Source: Ruoffia tabacinasalis
GTDB lineage: Bacteria; Bacillota; Bacilli; Lactobacillales; Aerococcaceae
Assembly: GCF_042652985.1 (NCBI RefSeq)
Contig: NZ_JBHSHQ010000061.1
Coordinates: 16,518 to 80,517 of the forward strand
DNA: 64,000 bases
Direction of reading: 5' to 3'
Part shown: positions 32,821 through 40,941 of the stretch, piece by piece
How positions within the stretch are numbered: the first letter of the stretch is position 1
How the letters are laid out: each line of letters starts with the position of its first letter
The notes under the pieces: model-generated
What the model was told of the DNA's origin: nothing
The model's input: only the letters and a program-made list of their open reading frames with translations
Databases searched by the model: none
Translations under genes and position numbers: made by a program

Positions 32821-33118
32821 CGTGTATTTTTATCTACTCCTCAGTGGAGCAGTACTGTATATGATGCGAGTCATTCCAATGACTTTAGCTAGAGGGCAAA
32901 TTAAACACTCATTTATTCGGTCGTTTTTGTATTATGTTCCATATGTTACTTTATCAGTTATGACTTTCCCAGCTATTTTACAAGTGACGCAGACACCTCT
33001 ATCTGGACTGGCAGCATTAGTTGGTGCCATTTTAATGTCATGGCGAGGCGCTAATTTAATACAAGTGGCAGTCACAAGTTGTATGCTTGTTTTTATCGTG
33101 GAATTGATTTTAATTTAA
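32810..33118 (+). CDS. azlD: AzlD family branched-chain amino acid exporter, small subunit
   Basis: A 102-residue, highly hydrophobic protein with three or four membrane segments and the family signature YMMRVIPMTLARGQIKHSFIRSFLYYVPYVTLSVMTFPAIL. The start overlaps the end of azlC (ATGATG before the azlC stop), with AGGTGAT inside azlC as ribosome site, so translation is coupled. It forms the exporter with AzlC. Confidence 0.92.
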   Translation: MMNSVYFYLLLSGAVLYMMRVIPMTLARGQIKHSFIRSFLYYVPYVTLSVMTFPAILQVTQTPLSGLAALVGAILMSWRGANLIQVAVTSCMLVFIVELILI

Positions 33119-33193
33119 GTGATAGTTGAATCATTTCTCTCTCTTTCATCAAACTGGTAAGATAGCGATATAGCATTGAGAGAGGAAGAGACG

Positions 33194-34426
33194 ATGACTG
33201 ATAAGACAAGCATGCCAATTCAAGTGTATTCAGAAATTGGGCGGTTGGAACGAGTAATATTACATCGCCCAAGTATTGAATTAGAAAATTTAATTCCAGC
33301 TAATCTTGAAGCGTTACTATTTGATGACATACCTTATTTGGAGGCGGCGCAAAAAGAACATGATGCATTTGCTCAAGTATTAAAAGAGAATGGCGTCGAA
33401 GTACTTTACTTAGAGAAATTAGCTGCAGAAGCTATTGACAATGGGAATGTGAGAGAAGAATTTATTGAGGAATGGTTGAGTGAATCAGGCTTAGAACCGG
33501 GTGCTCATTACCATGCTGTTAAAGAAAAGCTGACAGCGATTGAAGATTCTTACGAGCTGATACTCAAGACAATGACAGGATTTAGAAAAGATGAAGTCAA
33601 GGTTGAAGAAGGTACAACTTTGATTGATACTTTGGATAGAGATTATCCTTTGTTAATTAATCCGATGCCGAGTTTATACTTTACTCGGGACCCTTTCGCG
33701 ACAATCGGGCAAGGAATTTCTTTGAATCATATGTATTCTGAGACGCGCAAACGAGAAACAATATATGGAAAGTATATCTTCCAATATCATCCAGTTGTCA
33801 AAGATAACTCCGTCCCTTTGTATTATTTCCGAGATGAATCGACTTATATTGAAGGTGGAGATATCTTAGTGCTATCTGAGGATGTCTTAGCGATTGGGAT
33901 TTCGCAGAGAACGGACGCGCGTTCTATTGAGAAGCTTGCAAAAAATGTCTTTGAAGATACAGATTACAGCCAAGTGCTGGCTTTTCTCATTGGAAGTAAC
34001 CGAAAGTTCATGCATTTAGATACAGTTTTTACGATGGTTGATTACGATAAATTCACGATTCATCCTGAAATAGAAGACCAATTAAAAGTGTATACGATAA
34101 CGAGTCAAGACGGCGAAGTAAAAATTGAAGAGGAAACGGACCCATTAGAAGAGATATTAGAAGCAGCTCTCAACATTGAGAAAGTAACACTTATTCGTTG
34201 CGGGGATGATGACCCAGTAGCTGCGGCGCGTGAGCAGTGGAATGACGGGGCCAATACATTGGCGATTGCACCGGGTGAGTTAATTGTTTACGACCGTAAT
34301 CCAGTTACAAATGCCTTGCTTGAAGAAGCAGGAATTAAATTGCATAAAATCCAAGGAAGTGAATTAGTCCGTGGACGAGGCGGACCGCGTTGTATGTCGA
34401 TGCCGATTTACCGAGAGCGGTTTTAA
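33194..34426 (+). CDS. arcA: Arginine deiminase
   Basis: A ~410-residue enzyme converting arginine to citrulline and ammonia. Motifs: IGRLERVILHRPSIELENL at the N-terminus, FTRDPFATIG, YIEGGDILVLSEDVLAIGISQRT, the His motif FMHLDTVFTMVDYD, and the catalytic Cys in GRGGPRCMSMPIYRERF at the C-terminus. The frame is open from a TTG 18 bases upstream, but ATG 33194 has GAGGAAG at good spacing. No arcB, arcC, arcD or ArgR-type gene is nearby, so citrulline handling must be encoded elsewhere. It is followed by a broken ORF. Confidence 0.93.
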   Translation: MTDKTSMPIQVYSEIGRLERVILHRPSIELENLIPANLEALLFDDIPYLEAAQKEHDAFAQVLKENGVEVLYLEKLAAEAIDNGNVREEFIEEWLSESGLEPGAHYHAVKEKLTAIEDSYELILKTMTGFRKDEVKVEEGTTLIDTLDRDYPLLINPMPSLYFTRDPFATIGQGISLNHMYSETRKRETIYGKYIFQYHPVVKDNSVPLYYFRDESTYIEGGDILVLSEDVLAIGISQRTDARSIEKLAKNVFEDTDYSQVLAFLIGSNRKFMHLDTVFTMVDYDKFTIHPEIEDQLKVYTITSQDGEVKIEEETDPLEEILEAALNIEKVTLIRCGDDDPVAAAREQWNDGANTLAIAPGELIVYDRNPVTNALLEEAGIKLHKIQGSELVRGRGGPRCMSMPIYRERF

Positions 34427-34447
34427 TTCATATCACTGGAGTTTGAA

Positions 34448-34735
34448 ATGGTCTTTGAACGATTTAATAAAAATCAAACCCATACATTCTTCATCACCAT
34501 CGTAGCGGATGAAGATAATGTTGGTGTTTATATACCACATTTAACTTGATTGCTTGGAACAGGTATTTTAATCGGTGGTTTTTTTACAATTGGTATCGCC
34601 ATAATGTCTGCATTATATGCACTTTCAATGATTAACGAAACGATTGAAAAATACGTACGAATTATTTTAGCACTTGTATTTACGCCACTAAGTTTTTATA
34701 TAAAGGTTAAGAATAGAACTTTACAACATATATAG
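34448..34735 (+). pseudogene. Small membrane protein gene interrupted by an in-frame TGA
   Basis: A frame starting at ATG 34448 (after GGAG) runs 33 codons (MVFERFNKNQTHTFFITIVADEDNVGVYIPHLT), meets TGA at 34547, and continues in the same frame for 61 more codons. The second part is hydrophobic (LLGTGILIGGFFTIGIAIMSALYALSMINETIEKYVRIILALVFTPLSFYIKV). Together they would make a ~95-residue protein with two membrane segments. A TGG-to-TGA change would explain the break. The second half might be made from TTG 34550, but no ribosome site is seen for it. Family not recognised. Confidence 0.55.
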
Positions 34736-34763
34736 TCCATCTTAGTTTGGAAAATTAAATAAT

Positions 34764-34815
34764 AAAAAACGAGTATAGCCACTGTCATGCAAACAGCAAG
34801 CGATACTCGTTTTTA
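34764..34815. terminator. Bidirectional intrinsic terminator
   Basis: ACGAGTAT (34769-34776) pairs with ATACTCGT (34803-34810), with AAAA before and TTTTT after. It separates the plus-strand arcA unit from the convergent DUF1232 gene. Confidence 0.88.
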
Positions 34816-34827
34816 TTATAATTGAAT

Positions 34828-35127
34828 TTAGTCATTCACGACTTCTGCATATTTAATATTTTGTTGAGGGTCGACTTTCGACACTCCAGTTTGTTTTTCA
34901 TAGAAATTATCAAGTAAAGTCATCGCAACCGTAGTTAAGACACCAATTACTGCCGCGTCGTCAACAAAACCTAAGGGGCCAAAGATATCTGGCAGGACAT
35001 CCACGGGGAAGATCGTATAGGCTAGGGCGACACCGACCATACCTTTAATATATAGTGGTGTTTCTTTTTTGAATAAGGCTTTGACAAATTTACCTAAAGT
35101 TGTTTTTGAAGTTTTATTTGCTTTCAT
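34828..35127 (-). CDS. DUF1232 (YkvA) family membrane protein
   Basis: A 99-residue protein with the DUF1232 signature PLYIKGMVGVALAYTIFPVDVLPDIFGPLGFVDDAAVIGVLTT, with one or two membrane segments. Function is unknown in all members I know. The frame is open ten codons further up, but ATG 35127 follows AAAGGGTG and fits. It stands alone between a bidirectional terminator and a 170-bp promoter region. Confidence 0.85.
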   Translation of the reverse strand: MKANKTSKTTLGKFVKALFKKETPLYIKGMVGVALAYTIFPVDVLPDIFGPLGFVDDAAVIGVLTTVAMTLLDNFYEKQTGVSKVDPQQNIKYAEVVND

Positions 35128-35333
35128 TAATACACACCCTTTCTTGACTATATACATTATAACGCTAAGGATTGATTCGGATATCAGTCTTAAGGATGAT
35201 ATTTAATTGTGACAAGATTATGGCAAGAAAATATGAATTAAGTTAAAATACTTTCTCTGAAAAGCGTGATAAAAGATTGTACCATAGTATTTGTGTTAAA
35301 ATAGCAGTAACAAATAAACTGAGGAGGCAAAGG

Positions 35334-35510
35334 ATGGCAAGGAAATATATTGTAGAAGATTTTGATGCGAATGGTGGCGTGTTTAAAACACAAATGACAA
35401 AGCTGTACCAAGAAATTGCCGATTACGCGAATAAAAAAGGTTTAACAATTATCAAAGTCAGTGATATGGATGAAAAAGGCCGTTGTGCGGTCATTTTTGA
35501 AGAAATTTAA
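35334..35510 (+). CDS. Conserved small protein, 58 residues
   Basis: ATG 35334 follows GAGGAGGCAAAGG and gives 58 residues (MARKYIVEDFDANGGVF ... MDEKGRCAVIFEEI). It is soluble, with mixed charge and probably a compact alpha/beta fold. The open frame goes further upstream, but the ribosome site decides this start. It has its own terminator. Family not recognised. Confidence 0.7.
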   Translation: MARKYIVEDFDANGGVFKTQMTKLYQEIADYANKKGLTIIKVSDMDEKGRCAVIFEEI

Positions 35511-35517
35511 TTACTTA

Positions 35518-35560
35518 AGTTCGTTTGTGTATAATTATATGGCACAAGCGAACTTTTTTT
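35518..35560 (+). terminator. Intrinsic terminator
   Basis: AGTTCG...CGAACT with extended pairing (TTGTG/CACAA), followed by seven T. Confidence 0.9.
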
Positions 35561-35709
35561 AATCAAAATACTTATGCACATGTTCATAATTTGCAAATAA
35601 CTTTTCATTTTATCAACATATCCACACAACACCTGTGCACAGTATATTGTTTTAGCTCTGCGGATGTAAGTGCTATACTTAAGGTATTGAAAACAATTTT
35701 AAAAAAAGA

Positions 35710-36513
35710 GTGAGAGGTGAATCGAATGGCAAAAAAGTAAAAAATATTTTGCTGGAGCGACTGAGTATCATTGAAGCGCGGTACGTGGATTTTTCTAATA
35801 ATCCTTTTGATAGCGATATAGCACATGATTTGCGAGTGAGCATAAGAGAATTGCGTGGTTTATTGAACTTTATCAAACCGATTATCGGTGAAGAGACGTA
35901 TGATTCAATGAATGCGCCGCTTCGCGAAGCAGCGCAAGTATTTGGACCTATTCGCGAACTCGATGTATTGACTGAATTTACTGAAGAAGTTGCTTTAGAA
36001 CAACCAGATTTAAGTGAGTATTTTTATGATACGTTTAATTTATTAGGCAAAGAACGCCGGAAAGAAATGCGTCGCACATTTAACGTGACGAATGTTGAAC
36101 TAGTCAAAGACGCGTTAACAACCACTAAAGAAACGCTTGAAGAATTAGAGTTGGATAAAGATTTTGATTGGGATAAATATGTTGCTAAACGCTTAGAGAA
36201 AAAGAATGATAAATTGCAAAAAGCGTATGAAGAAGTGGATCTCCAAGATTATGAAACGGTTCATGATATTCGAAAAGATGCTAAGAAAAATCGCTATGCA
36301 GCAAAATACTATAAAAATATAACATCCAAAAAAACTAAACCGTATAAAAAAGCAGCCGAAGCCATTCAAGATGAGTTTGGTGAAGTGACTGATGCGCATG
36401 TGAATTACGACTTATTAACAGACTTTGCTGATCAGGTTGAGGATAAAGATGTGAGAGAGTTATTCTATCAAATTCGTGAAATTGCTCAAGAAAAAATAAT
36501 AGTCACCGAATAA
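35710..36513 (+). CDS. CHAD domain protein (polyphosphate-associated), start disturbed by an A-run length
   Basis: A CHAD-domain protein of about 260 residues: an all-helical domain with conserved His and basic residues (IAHDLRVSIRELRGLLNFIKP, VFGPIRELDVLTEF, VHDIRKDAKKNRYAAKYY) that by family binds inorganic polyphosphate. The start is odd. ATG 35726 has the best ribosome site (GAGAGGTG) but reads MAKK then stop; one more A in the run 35731-35736 would give MAKKVKNILLERL, in frame with the rest. As it stands, translation would need GTG 35710, which has no good ribosome site. Followed 7 bp later by the oxidoreductase gene, so the two are co-transcribed. Confidence 0.82.
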   Translation: MRGESNGKKVKNILLERLSIIEARYVDFSNNPFDSDIAHDLRVSIRELRGLLNFIKPIIGEETYDSMNAPLREAAQVFGPIRELDVLTEFTEEVALEQPDLSEYFYDTFNLLGKERRKEMRRTFNVTNVELVKDALTTTKETLEELELDKDFDWDKYVAKRLEKKNDKLQKAYEEVDLQDYETVHDIRKDAKKNRYAAKYYKNITSKKTKPYKKAAEAIQDEFGEVTDAHVNYDLLTDFADQVEDKDVRELFYQIREIAQEKIIVTE

Positions 36514-36520
36514 AAGGAGA

Positions 36521-37513
36521 ATGAAATTGGATTTATTTAAAGCACTCGTTGTACGAAAAGAAAACGACGACGTAAGTTATGAAGTTGAATCAATAAAGCA
36601 AGAAAATTTAGACGAAGGTTCAGTTTTAATCAAAGTTCACTATTCATCACTGAATTATAAAGATATGTTAGCTACTCAAGCAAAGGGTGGCGTGATTCGT
36701 CGCTACCCAATGATTCCAGGGATTGACTTAAGTGGAGAAATTGTTAAAACGACAGATGAATCATTTGAAGTTGGACAAGAAGTACTCATTACAGGATACG
36801 ATTTAGGTGTGAATCACACGGGTGGCCTAGCCCAATACGCTCAAGTGCCTTCTGAATGGATCATTCCGGTGCCAGAAAATCTAACTTTAAAAGATGCTAT
36901 GAGTTATGGGACAGCTGGTTTCACAGCAGCCCAATCTGTTCGAGCACTTGAACAGCATGGTATGGATCCGAAATTGGATCAACAAATTTTAGTCACTGGT
37001 GCTTCCGGTGGCGTAGGGAGTATTGCCTTAGCCATCCTAGTCAAAGCCGGCTACCAAAACGTTACAGCAATGATCCGTAAAGACTATCAGGAAAAAGTTG
37101 TTAAAGATATTGGCGCGCATCAAATCTTATGGGCAGATGATATTGGCGAGAAAAAAGCCCTTGCTTCTCAAAAATACGACTACGTCTTAGACACCGTCGG
37201 AGGCGATGTTGCCGCAACTCTCATCTCGCAAATTCAAGAAAAGGGAAGCATGAGTTTATGCGGAAATGCAGCGGGAGTAAAATTAGAAACAACCGTCTTG
37301 CCATTAATTCTCAGAGGCATTAACTTACTAGGGATCAACTCAGTCAACGCTTCTCAAGAAGAACGCGAAACAATCTGGAACAACTTGGCGGATTCATGGA
37401 ATGTAGTTGATAATTTAAACACGAAAACAATTAAACTAGACGACGTTTCTGAAACAATCACCGCCATAAAAGAAGGCTCACACGTTGGTCGAACAATTGT
37501 AGAGATGAATTAG
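36521..37513 (+). CDS. YhdH/YhfP-type quinone oxidoreductase (acryloyl-CoA reductase family, MDR)
   Basis: A ~330-residue zinc-free medium-chain dehydrogenase/reductase. The YhdH/AcuI features are KVHYSSLNYKDMLATQAKGGVIRRYPMIPGIDLSGEIV, HTGGLAQYAQVPSEWIIPVPE, AMSYGTAGFTAAQSVRALE and the NADPH-binding VTGASGGVGSIALAIL (about 150). Members reduce activated double bonds such as acryloyl-CoA or quinones. ATG 36521 is close to AAGGAG; TTG 36527 has better spacing and would remove two residues. No metal-binding Cys cluster is seen. A terminator and array C follow. Confidence 0.88.
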   Translation: MKLDLFKALVVRKENDDVSYEVESIKQENLDEGSVLIKVHYSSLNYKDMLATQAKGGVIRRYPMIPGIDLSGEIVKTTDESFEVGQEVLITGYDLGVNHTGGLAQYAQVPSEWIIPVPENLTLKDAMSYGTAGFTAAQSVRALEQHGMDPKLDQQILVTGASGGVGSIALAILVKAGYQNVTAMIRKDYQEKVVKDIGAHQILWADDIGEKKALASQKYDYVLDTVGGDVAATLISQIQEKGSMSLCGNAAGVKLETTVLPLILRGINLLGINSVNASQEERETIWNNLADSWNVVDNLNTKTIKLDDVSETITAIKEGSHVGRTIVEMN

Positions 37514-37522
37514 AGATTAAAT

Positions 37523-37562
37523 AGAGATCCGTGATTTGAAAAAATTATGGTTCTCTTTTTTT
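37523..37562 (+). terminator. Intrinsic terminator
   Basis: AGAGATCC pairs with GGTTCTCT (one mismatch), followed by seven T. Array C starts 8 bp later. Confidence 0.8.
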
Positions 37563-37570
37563 GAAAATGC

Positions 37571-37817
37571 AACTCAAGCCAAATGGAGTTGTGGTTTGTC
37601 TTTAGATAGCTGAACTCAAGCCAAATGAAGTTGTGGTTTGTCTTTAGTTGTCCGAACTCAAGCCAAATGAAGTAGTGGTTTGTCTTTAGATAGCCGAACT
37701 CAAGCCAAATGGATGTGCGGTTTGTCCTGAGTTGTGTGAACTCAAGCCAAATGGAGATGCGGTTTGTCTTTAGATAGCCGAACTCAAGCTAAATGAAATT
37801 GCTATTTGACTTGAGCC
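37571..37817. repeat. Tandem array C: 42-bp units, about six copies
   Basis: AACTCAAGC occurs at 37571, 37613, 37655, 37697, 37739 and 37781, exactly 42 bp apart. Each unit holds an imperfect inverted repeat (CTCAAGCCAAA against TTTGTCTTTAG) around a variable centre (TGGAGTTGTGG and similar), plus a short linker. The last copy ends with a fuller right arm (TTTGACTTGAG, 37806-37816). The sequence is unrelated to families A and B but the design is similar. The remaining ~155 bp to manA show nothing else recognisable. Confidence 0.93.
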
Positions 37818-37974
37818 AGACCTAAATCCCAAGACCTGCTTCCGCCAGCAAAGCGGAAATTAATTAATCATCTTATCCAGTAAATATTTTCAACTCAACA
37901 ACTATTATGATAATATTAGCAGATGAGAGCGTGTTCGAAATCCAAATATAATTAATGAGAATGGAGCTGTTTTA

Positions 37975-38928
37975 GTGGAGCCAATTTTTTTAAAACCAGT
38001 TTTACAAGAGAAAATTTGGGGTGGCAATAAGTTAGAAAGCGAGTTTAACTTCGATTTACCAAGCGACCGTATTGGTGAAGCCTGGTCAATTAGTGCGCAT
38101 CCAAATGGCGTTTCGACCATTGAATCGCCGGATGAATTTAAAGGTATGGCCTTTGATCAATTTTACGAAGAGCACCGTGAGTTCTTTGGCGAATTAAATG
38201 ATGATGTCTTTCCATTATTAGTAAAGATACTGGACGCGAAAGAAGACTTATCTGTTCAAGTGCATCCAGATGATATTTACGGAAAAGAGCAAGAAGGTGA
38301 ATTAGGTAAGACAGAGTGTTGGTATATTATCGATGCTGAGCCTGGAGCGCAAATCGTTTATGGACATAATGCGGAGTCCAAAGAAAAGTTCCAGCAACTG
38401 GTTGAAGAAGGGCGCTGGGACGAGTTACTGCGCCGAGTGCCAGTGACGCCGGGCGAATTTTATTATGTGCCACATGGAACGATTCACGCCATTGGTGGGG
38501 GTGTCATGATATTAGAAACGCAACAAAGTTCAGACACCACTTACCGCGTGTATGACTACGATCGTACTGACAATCAAGGGAAGCAACGTAATTTACATAT
38601 CCAACAATCTATTGATGTGTCGCTGATTCCTCATCAAGACCCTGAACAAGTGGCAGATGTGAGCCAACAAGAGGGTGGCGCGATTACGCATTTTCTAACG
38701 AATGATTACTTTAAAGTCTTTAAATGGGATGCGACAGGCGACTTAGAAATTCCTGTCTCTAACACTGTTTATTTAGCAACGGTGATTGAAGGAAGTGGGG
38801 AACTCATTGTGAATGGAAAAACCTACCCACTAACCAAAGGAGATTCCTTTGTAACGCCAGCTTCAGCATCTGACATCCAAATAAAAGGGAATAACTTAAC
38901 CTTAATCGCATCAAACCCAGTTTATTAA
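37975..38928 (+). CDS. manA: Mannose-6-phosphate isomerase, class I
   Basis: A 317-residue zinc enzyme interconverting mannose-6-phosphate and fructose-6-phosphate. Motifs: EKIWGGNKL at the start, LLVKILDAKEDLSVQVHPDD with metal ligands, GKTECWYIIDAEPGA, and VPHGTIHAIGGGVMILETQQSSDTTYRVYDYDR carrying the remaining His/Glu and substrate residues. Length fits the short Firmicutes form. Start is GTG 37975 after GGAG at eight bases. It is followed 21 bp later by a ROK kinase. Together they could funnel mannose and fructose from the Man PTS or glucosides into glycolysis. Confidence 0.95.
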   Translation: MEPIFLKPVLQEKIWGGNKLESEFNFDLPSDRIGEAWSISAHPNGVSTIESPDEFKGMAFDQFYEEHREFFGELNDDVFPLLVKILDAKEDLSVQVHPDDIYGKEQEGELGKTECWYIIDAEPGAQIVYGHNAESKEKFQQLVEEGRWDELLRRVPVTPGEFYYVPHGTIHAIGGGVMILETQQSSDTTYRVYDYDRTDNQGKQRNLHIQQSIDVSLIPHQDPEQVADVSQQEGGAITHFLTNDYFKVFKWDATGDLEIPVSNTVYLATVIEGSGELIVNGKTYPLTKGDSFVTPASASDIQIKGNNLTLIASNPVY

Positions 38929-38949
38929 TTCAAATAGGAGTGATTAAAT

Positions 38950-39813
38950 TTGACATTACTAGGATCAATTGAAGCAGGTGGCACTAAATTTGTCTGCGCT
39001 GTTTCAGATAACGCATTAAATATTATTGAACGAGTGTCGATTCCCACAACGGTTCCGGAAGAAACCATGGAAGCCGTAGTAGATTTTTTTGGAAAATACG
39101 ACGTCGACAGCTTTGGGATTGGGTCTTTTGGTCCGATTGACGTCAATCCAGCTTCAGAAACATATGGTTACATTACGTCTACACCTAAACCAGGTTGGAA
39201 CCAATTTGATTTTGTAGGCTATTTGAAAAAAGCGTTTGGTAAACCCATTTACTGGACGACCGATGTGAATGCGGCAGCCTATGGTGAGTACAAATTGGGA
39301 GCTGCCAGAGATATTCCAAATAGTTTATATTTAACGATTGGGACAGGTGTTGGAGGGGGCGCAGTCATTGATGGCGATATCTTCAATGGGTATTCTCATC
39401 CGGAAATGGGCCACATCAAGGTCCAAAGACATCCTGAAGATACGGGAGAGGGCTCGTGTCCTTATCACGGTGACTGTTTAGAAGGACTCGCAAGTGGTTC
39501 TGCTATCGAGAAGCGATTTGGCAAAAAAGGGATTGATTTACCAGAAGACCATGAAGCATGGGAGTTTACGGCTTATTATTTAGCCCAAGCTTTGATGAAT
39601 TATTCGCTAGTCTTATCACCGGAGCGGATTATCTTAGGTGGGGGTGTGATGAAGCAAGCCCATCTACTACCTATGATTCAAGCAAAATTAGAAGAACTCA
39701 TGGCCGGCTACTTAGCTTTACCACCAATGGCCGAGTACGTTCAAATACCTGGTTTAGGAGATAACGCTGGAATAACAGGTTGTCTATTATTAGCTCAGAA
39801 AATATTAAATTAA
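38950..39813 (+). CDS. scrK: ROK family fructokinase
   Basis: A 287-residue sugar kinase of the ROK family. The ATP loop is SIEAGGTKFVCAV; TIGTGVGGGAVIDGDIFNGYSHPEMGHI is the ROK signature, and a zinc-site Cys/His cluster follows (GSCPYHGDCLEGLASGSAI). This Firmicutes group (GmuE/ScrK-like) phosphorylates fructose. Start is TTG 38950 after AGGAG. It shares an operon with manA, and fructose-6-phosphate is the common product. A shared terminator with the convergent rpiR gene follows. Confidence 0.88.
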   Translation: MTLLGSIEAGGTKFVCAVSDNALNIIERVSIPTTVPEETMEAVVDFFGKYDVDSFGIGSFGPIDVNPASETYGYITSTPKPGWNQFDFVGYLKKAFGKPIYWTTDVNAAAYGEYKLGAARDIPNSLYLTIGTGVGGGAVIDGDIFNGYSHPEMGHIKVQRHPEDTGEGSCPYHGDCLEGLASGSAIEKRFGKKGIDLPEDHEAWEFTAYYLAQALMNYSLVLSPERIILGGGVMKQAHLLPMIQAKLEELMAGYLALPPMAEYVQIPGLGDNAGITGCLLLAQKILN

Positions 39814-39818
39814 AGAAG

Positions 39819-39860
39819 CTCAGTAACGACCGACAAATTCGGATCAGTTACTGAGTTTTA
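39819..39860. terminator. Terminator between scrK and rpiR
   Basis: CTCAGTAAC (39819-39827) pairs perfectly with GTTACTGAG (39847-39855), followed by TTTTATTTT. The rpiR stop codon is within the right arm. Confidence 0.88.
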
Positions 39861-40732
39861 TTTTCGCGCATAATATCAGAACTAATGCGACGCGAATCAA
39901 AAATTTGACCCACTTCAATAATATGTTCTAAGTTGACGTCATAATCGTGTGTAAATACCACCGCATAAAGTAAATTTAATAAGTAAATAATTGATGTGTT
40001 GGAAGTAAAATTCGCAATCTTTGAATAGAGCTTTTCCCGCGTTGTAATATGCAAAGTGACGTCACTTAATTTAGAAATGGTATTGTCACCAATACTTGTC
40101 AGACTAATAATGGATGAGCCGCGTTCACGCAACATATCAATGCATTTTAACATGATATCATTCTCGCCCGTATATGAAATGACGATGGCGCACGTGTCTT
40201 CTGTTGAATGATAGGCTTCGTAATCAATGTAATGAAATGTAGAAGCAATTGAAACATTCCGATTAATTCGGCGCATTTTAGTGACAAAATCCTGAGAAAT
40301 CATCGCATTTGTATGACTTCCGAAGATCTTAATTTCTTTGGCTTTCAATAATTTTTCTTGGGCCTGCATTAAATTCTGATAATCCAATAAAGACAGAGTA
40401 TCTTGAATCGTATTGTGCTCAAGGGTGGCTAGCTTGTTGGCTATAGAAAGTAAGTTATCTTGCTTTTCAAATGGGAGGTTTGCATCAATGGAATTATAAT
40501 TACTATTTAAATAGTGCCATTCCTTTAAAAAAGCTTCTTTTAGATCAGTCCAACCTTTAAAGCCGAGCTTTTTCGCTACTCGAATTAGGCTCGTTGGATT
40601 TGTATGAGTTATTTGAGCTAGGGCAGTAGTGGTCATATTTTCCAGTGACTGTGGGTTTTCGGTCATGTAGTCGACTAAGGTTTGTTCGGCATCAGAAAAA
40701 TGTTCAGACCTCATTTGTTCGATAATTAGCAT
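39848..40732 (-). CDS. RpiR/MurR family transcriptional regulator
   Basis: A 294-residue regulator. The N-terminal HTH (residues 1-78: LVDYMTENPQSLENMTTTALAQITHTNPTSLIRVAKKLGFKGWTDLKEAF) has the RpiR pattern, and the C-terminal SIS domain (about 110-250: IFGSHTNAMISQDFVTKMRRI, CAIVISYTGENDIMLKCIDMLRERGSSIISLTS) binds a phosphosugar. It is divergent from the GH4 glucosidase gene, its obvious target. The intervening 18-bp near-palindrome also occurs before the GH1 gene at 5527, so it may control both loci. AGGAGG lies upstream of the ATG. Confidence 0.9.
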   Translation of the reverse strand: MLIIEQMRSEHFSDAEQTLVDYMTENPQSLENMTTTALAQITHTNPTSLIRVAKKLGFKGWTDLKEAFLKEWHYLNSNYNSIDANLPFEKQDNLLSIANKLATLEHNTIQDTLSLLDYQNLMQAQEKLLKAKEIKIFGSHTNAMISQDFVTKMRRINRNVSIASTFHYIDYEAYHSTEDTCAIVISYTGENDIMLKCIDMLRERGSSIISLTSIGDNTISKLSDVTLHITTREKLYSKIANFTSNTSIIYLLNLLYAVVFTHDYDVNLEHIIEVGQIFDSRRISSDIMRENKTQ

Positions 40733-40802
40733 GATAGCCTCCTAACTTCATTTTATTTAATCATAAAGGATTAGAAGGATTTTCACAAATTTTAACACAT
40801 TT

Positions 40803-40820
40803 TGTGTCAGTCTTACACAA
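40803..40820. promoter_or_regulatory. Near-palindromic 18-bp element, candidate RpiR operator (copy 2)
   Basis: TGTGTCAGTCTTACACAA, identical to 5385-5402. It lies 70 bp before rpiR and 121 bp before the GH4 gene. A second inverted repeat (GGTTA-AGC-TAACC, 40898-40910) lies nearer the GH4 start. Confidence 0.65.
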
Positions 40821-40941
40821 GAAATATATGAAAAGATATAAGATTTGTGATGAGGCTTTCTACTTGATCTCAAGCTATTGTAAAGGTTTACTTGCAGGGT
40901 TAAGCTAACCTTACAAACAAATAGAGGAGGCTATATTTTTT

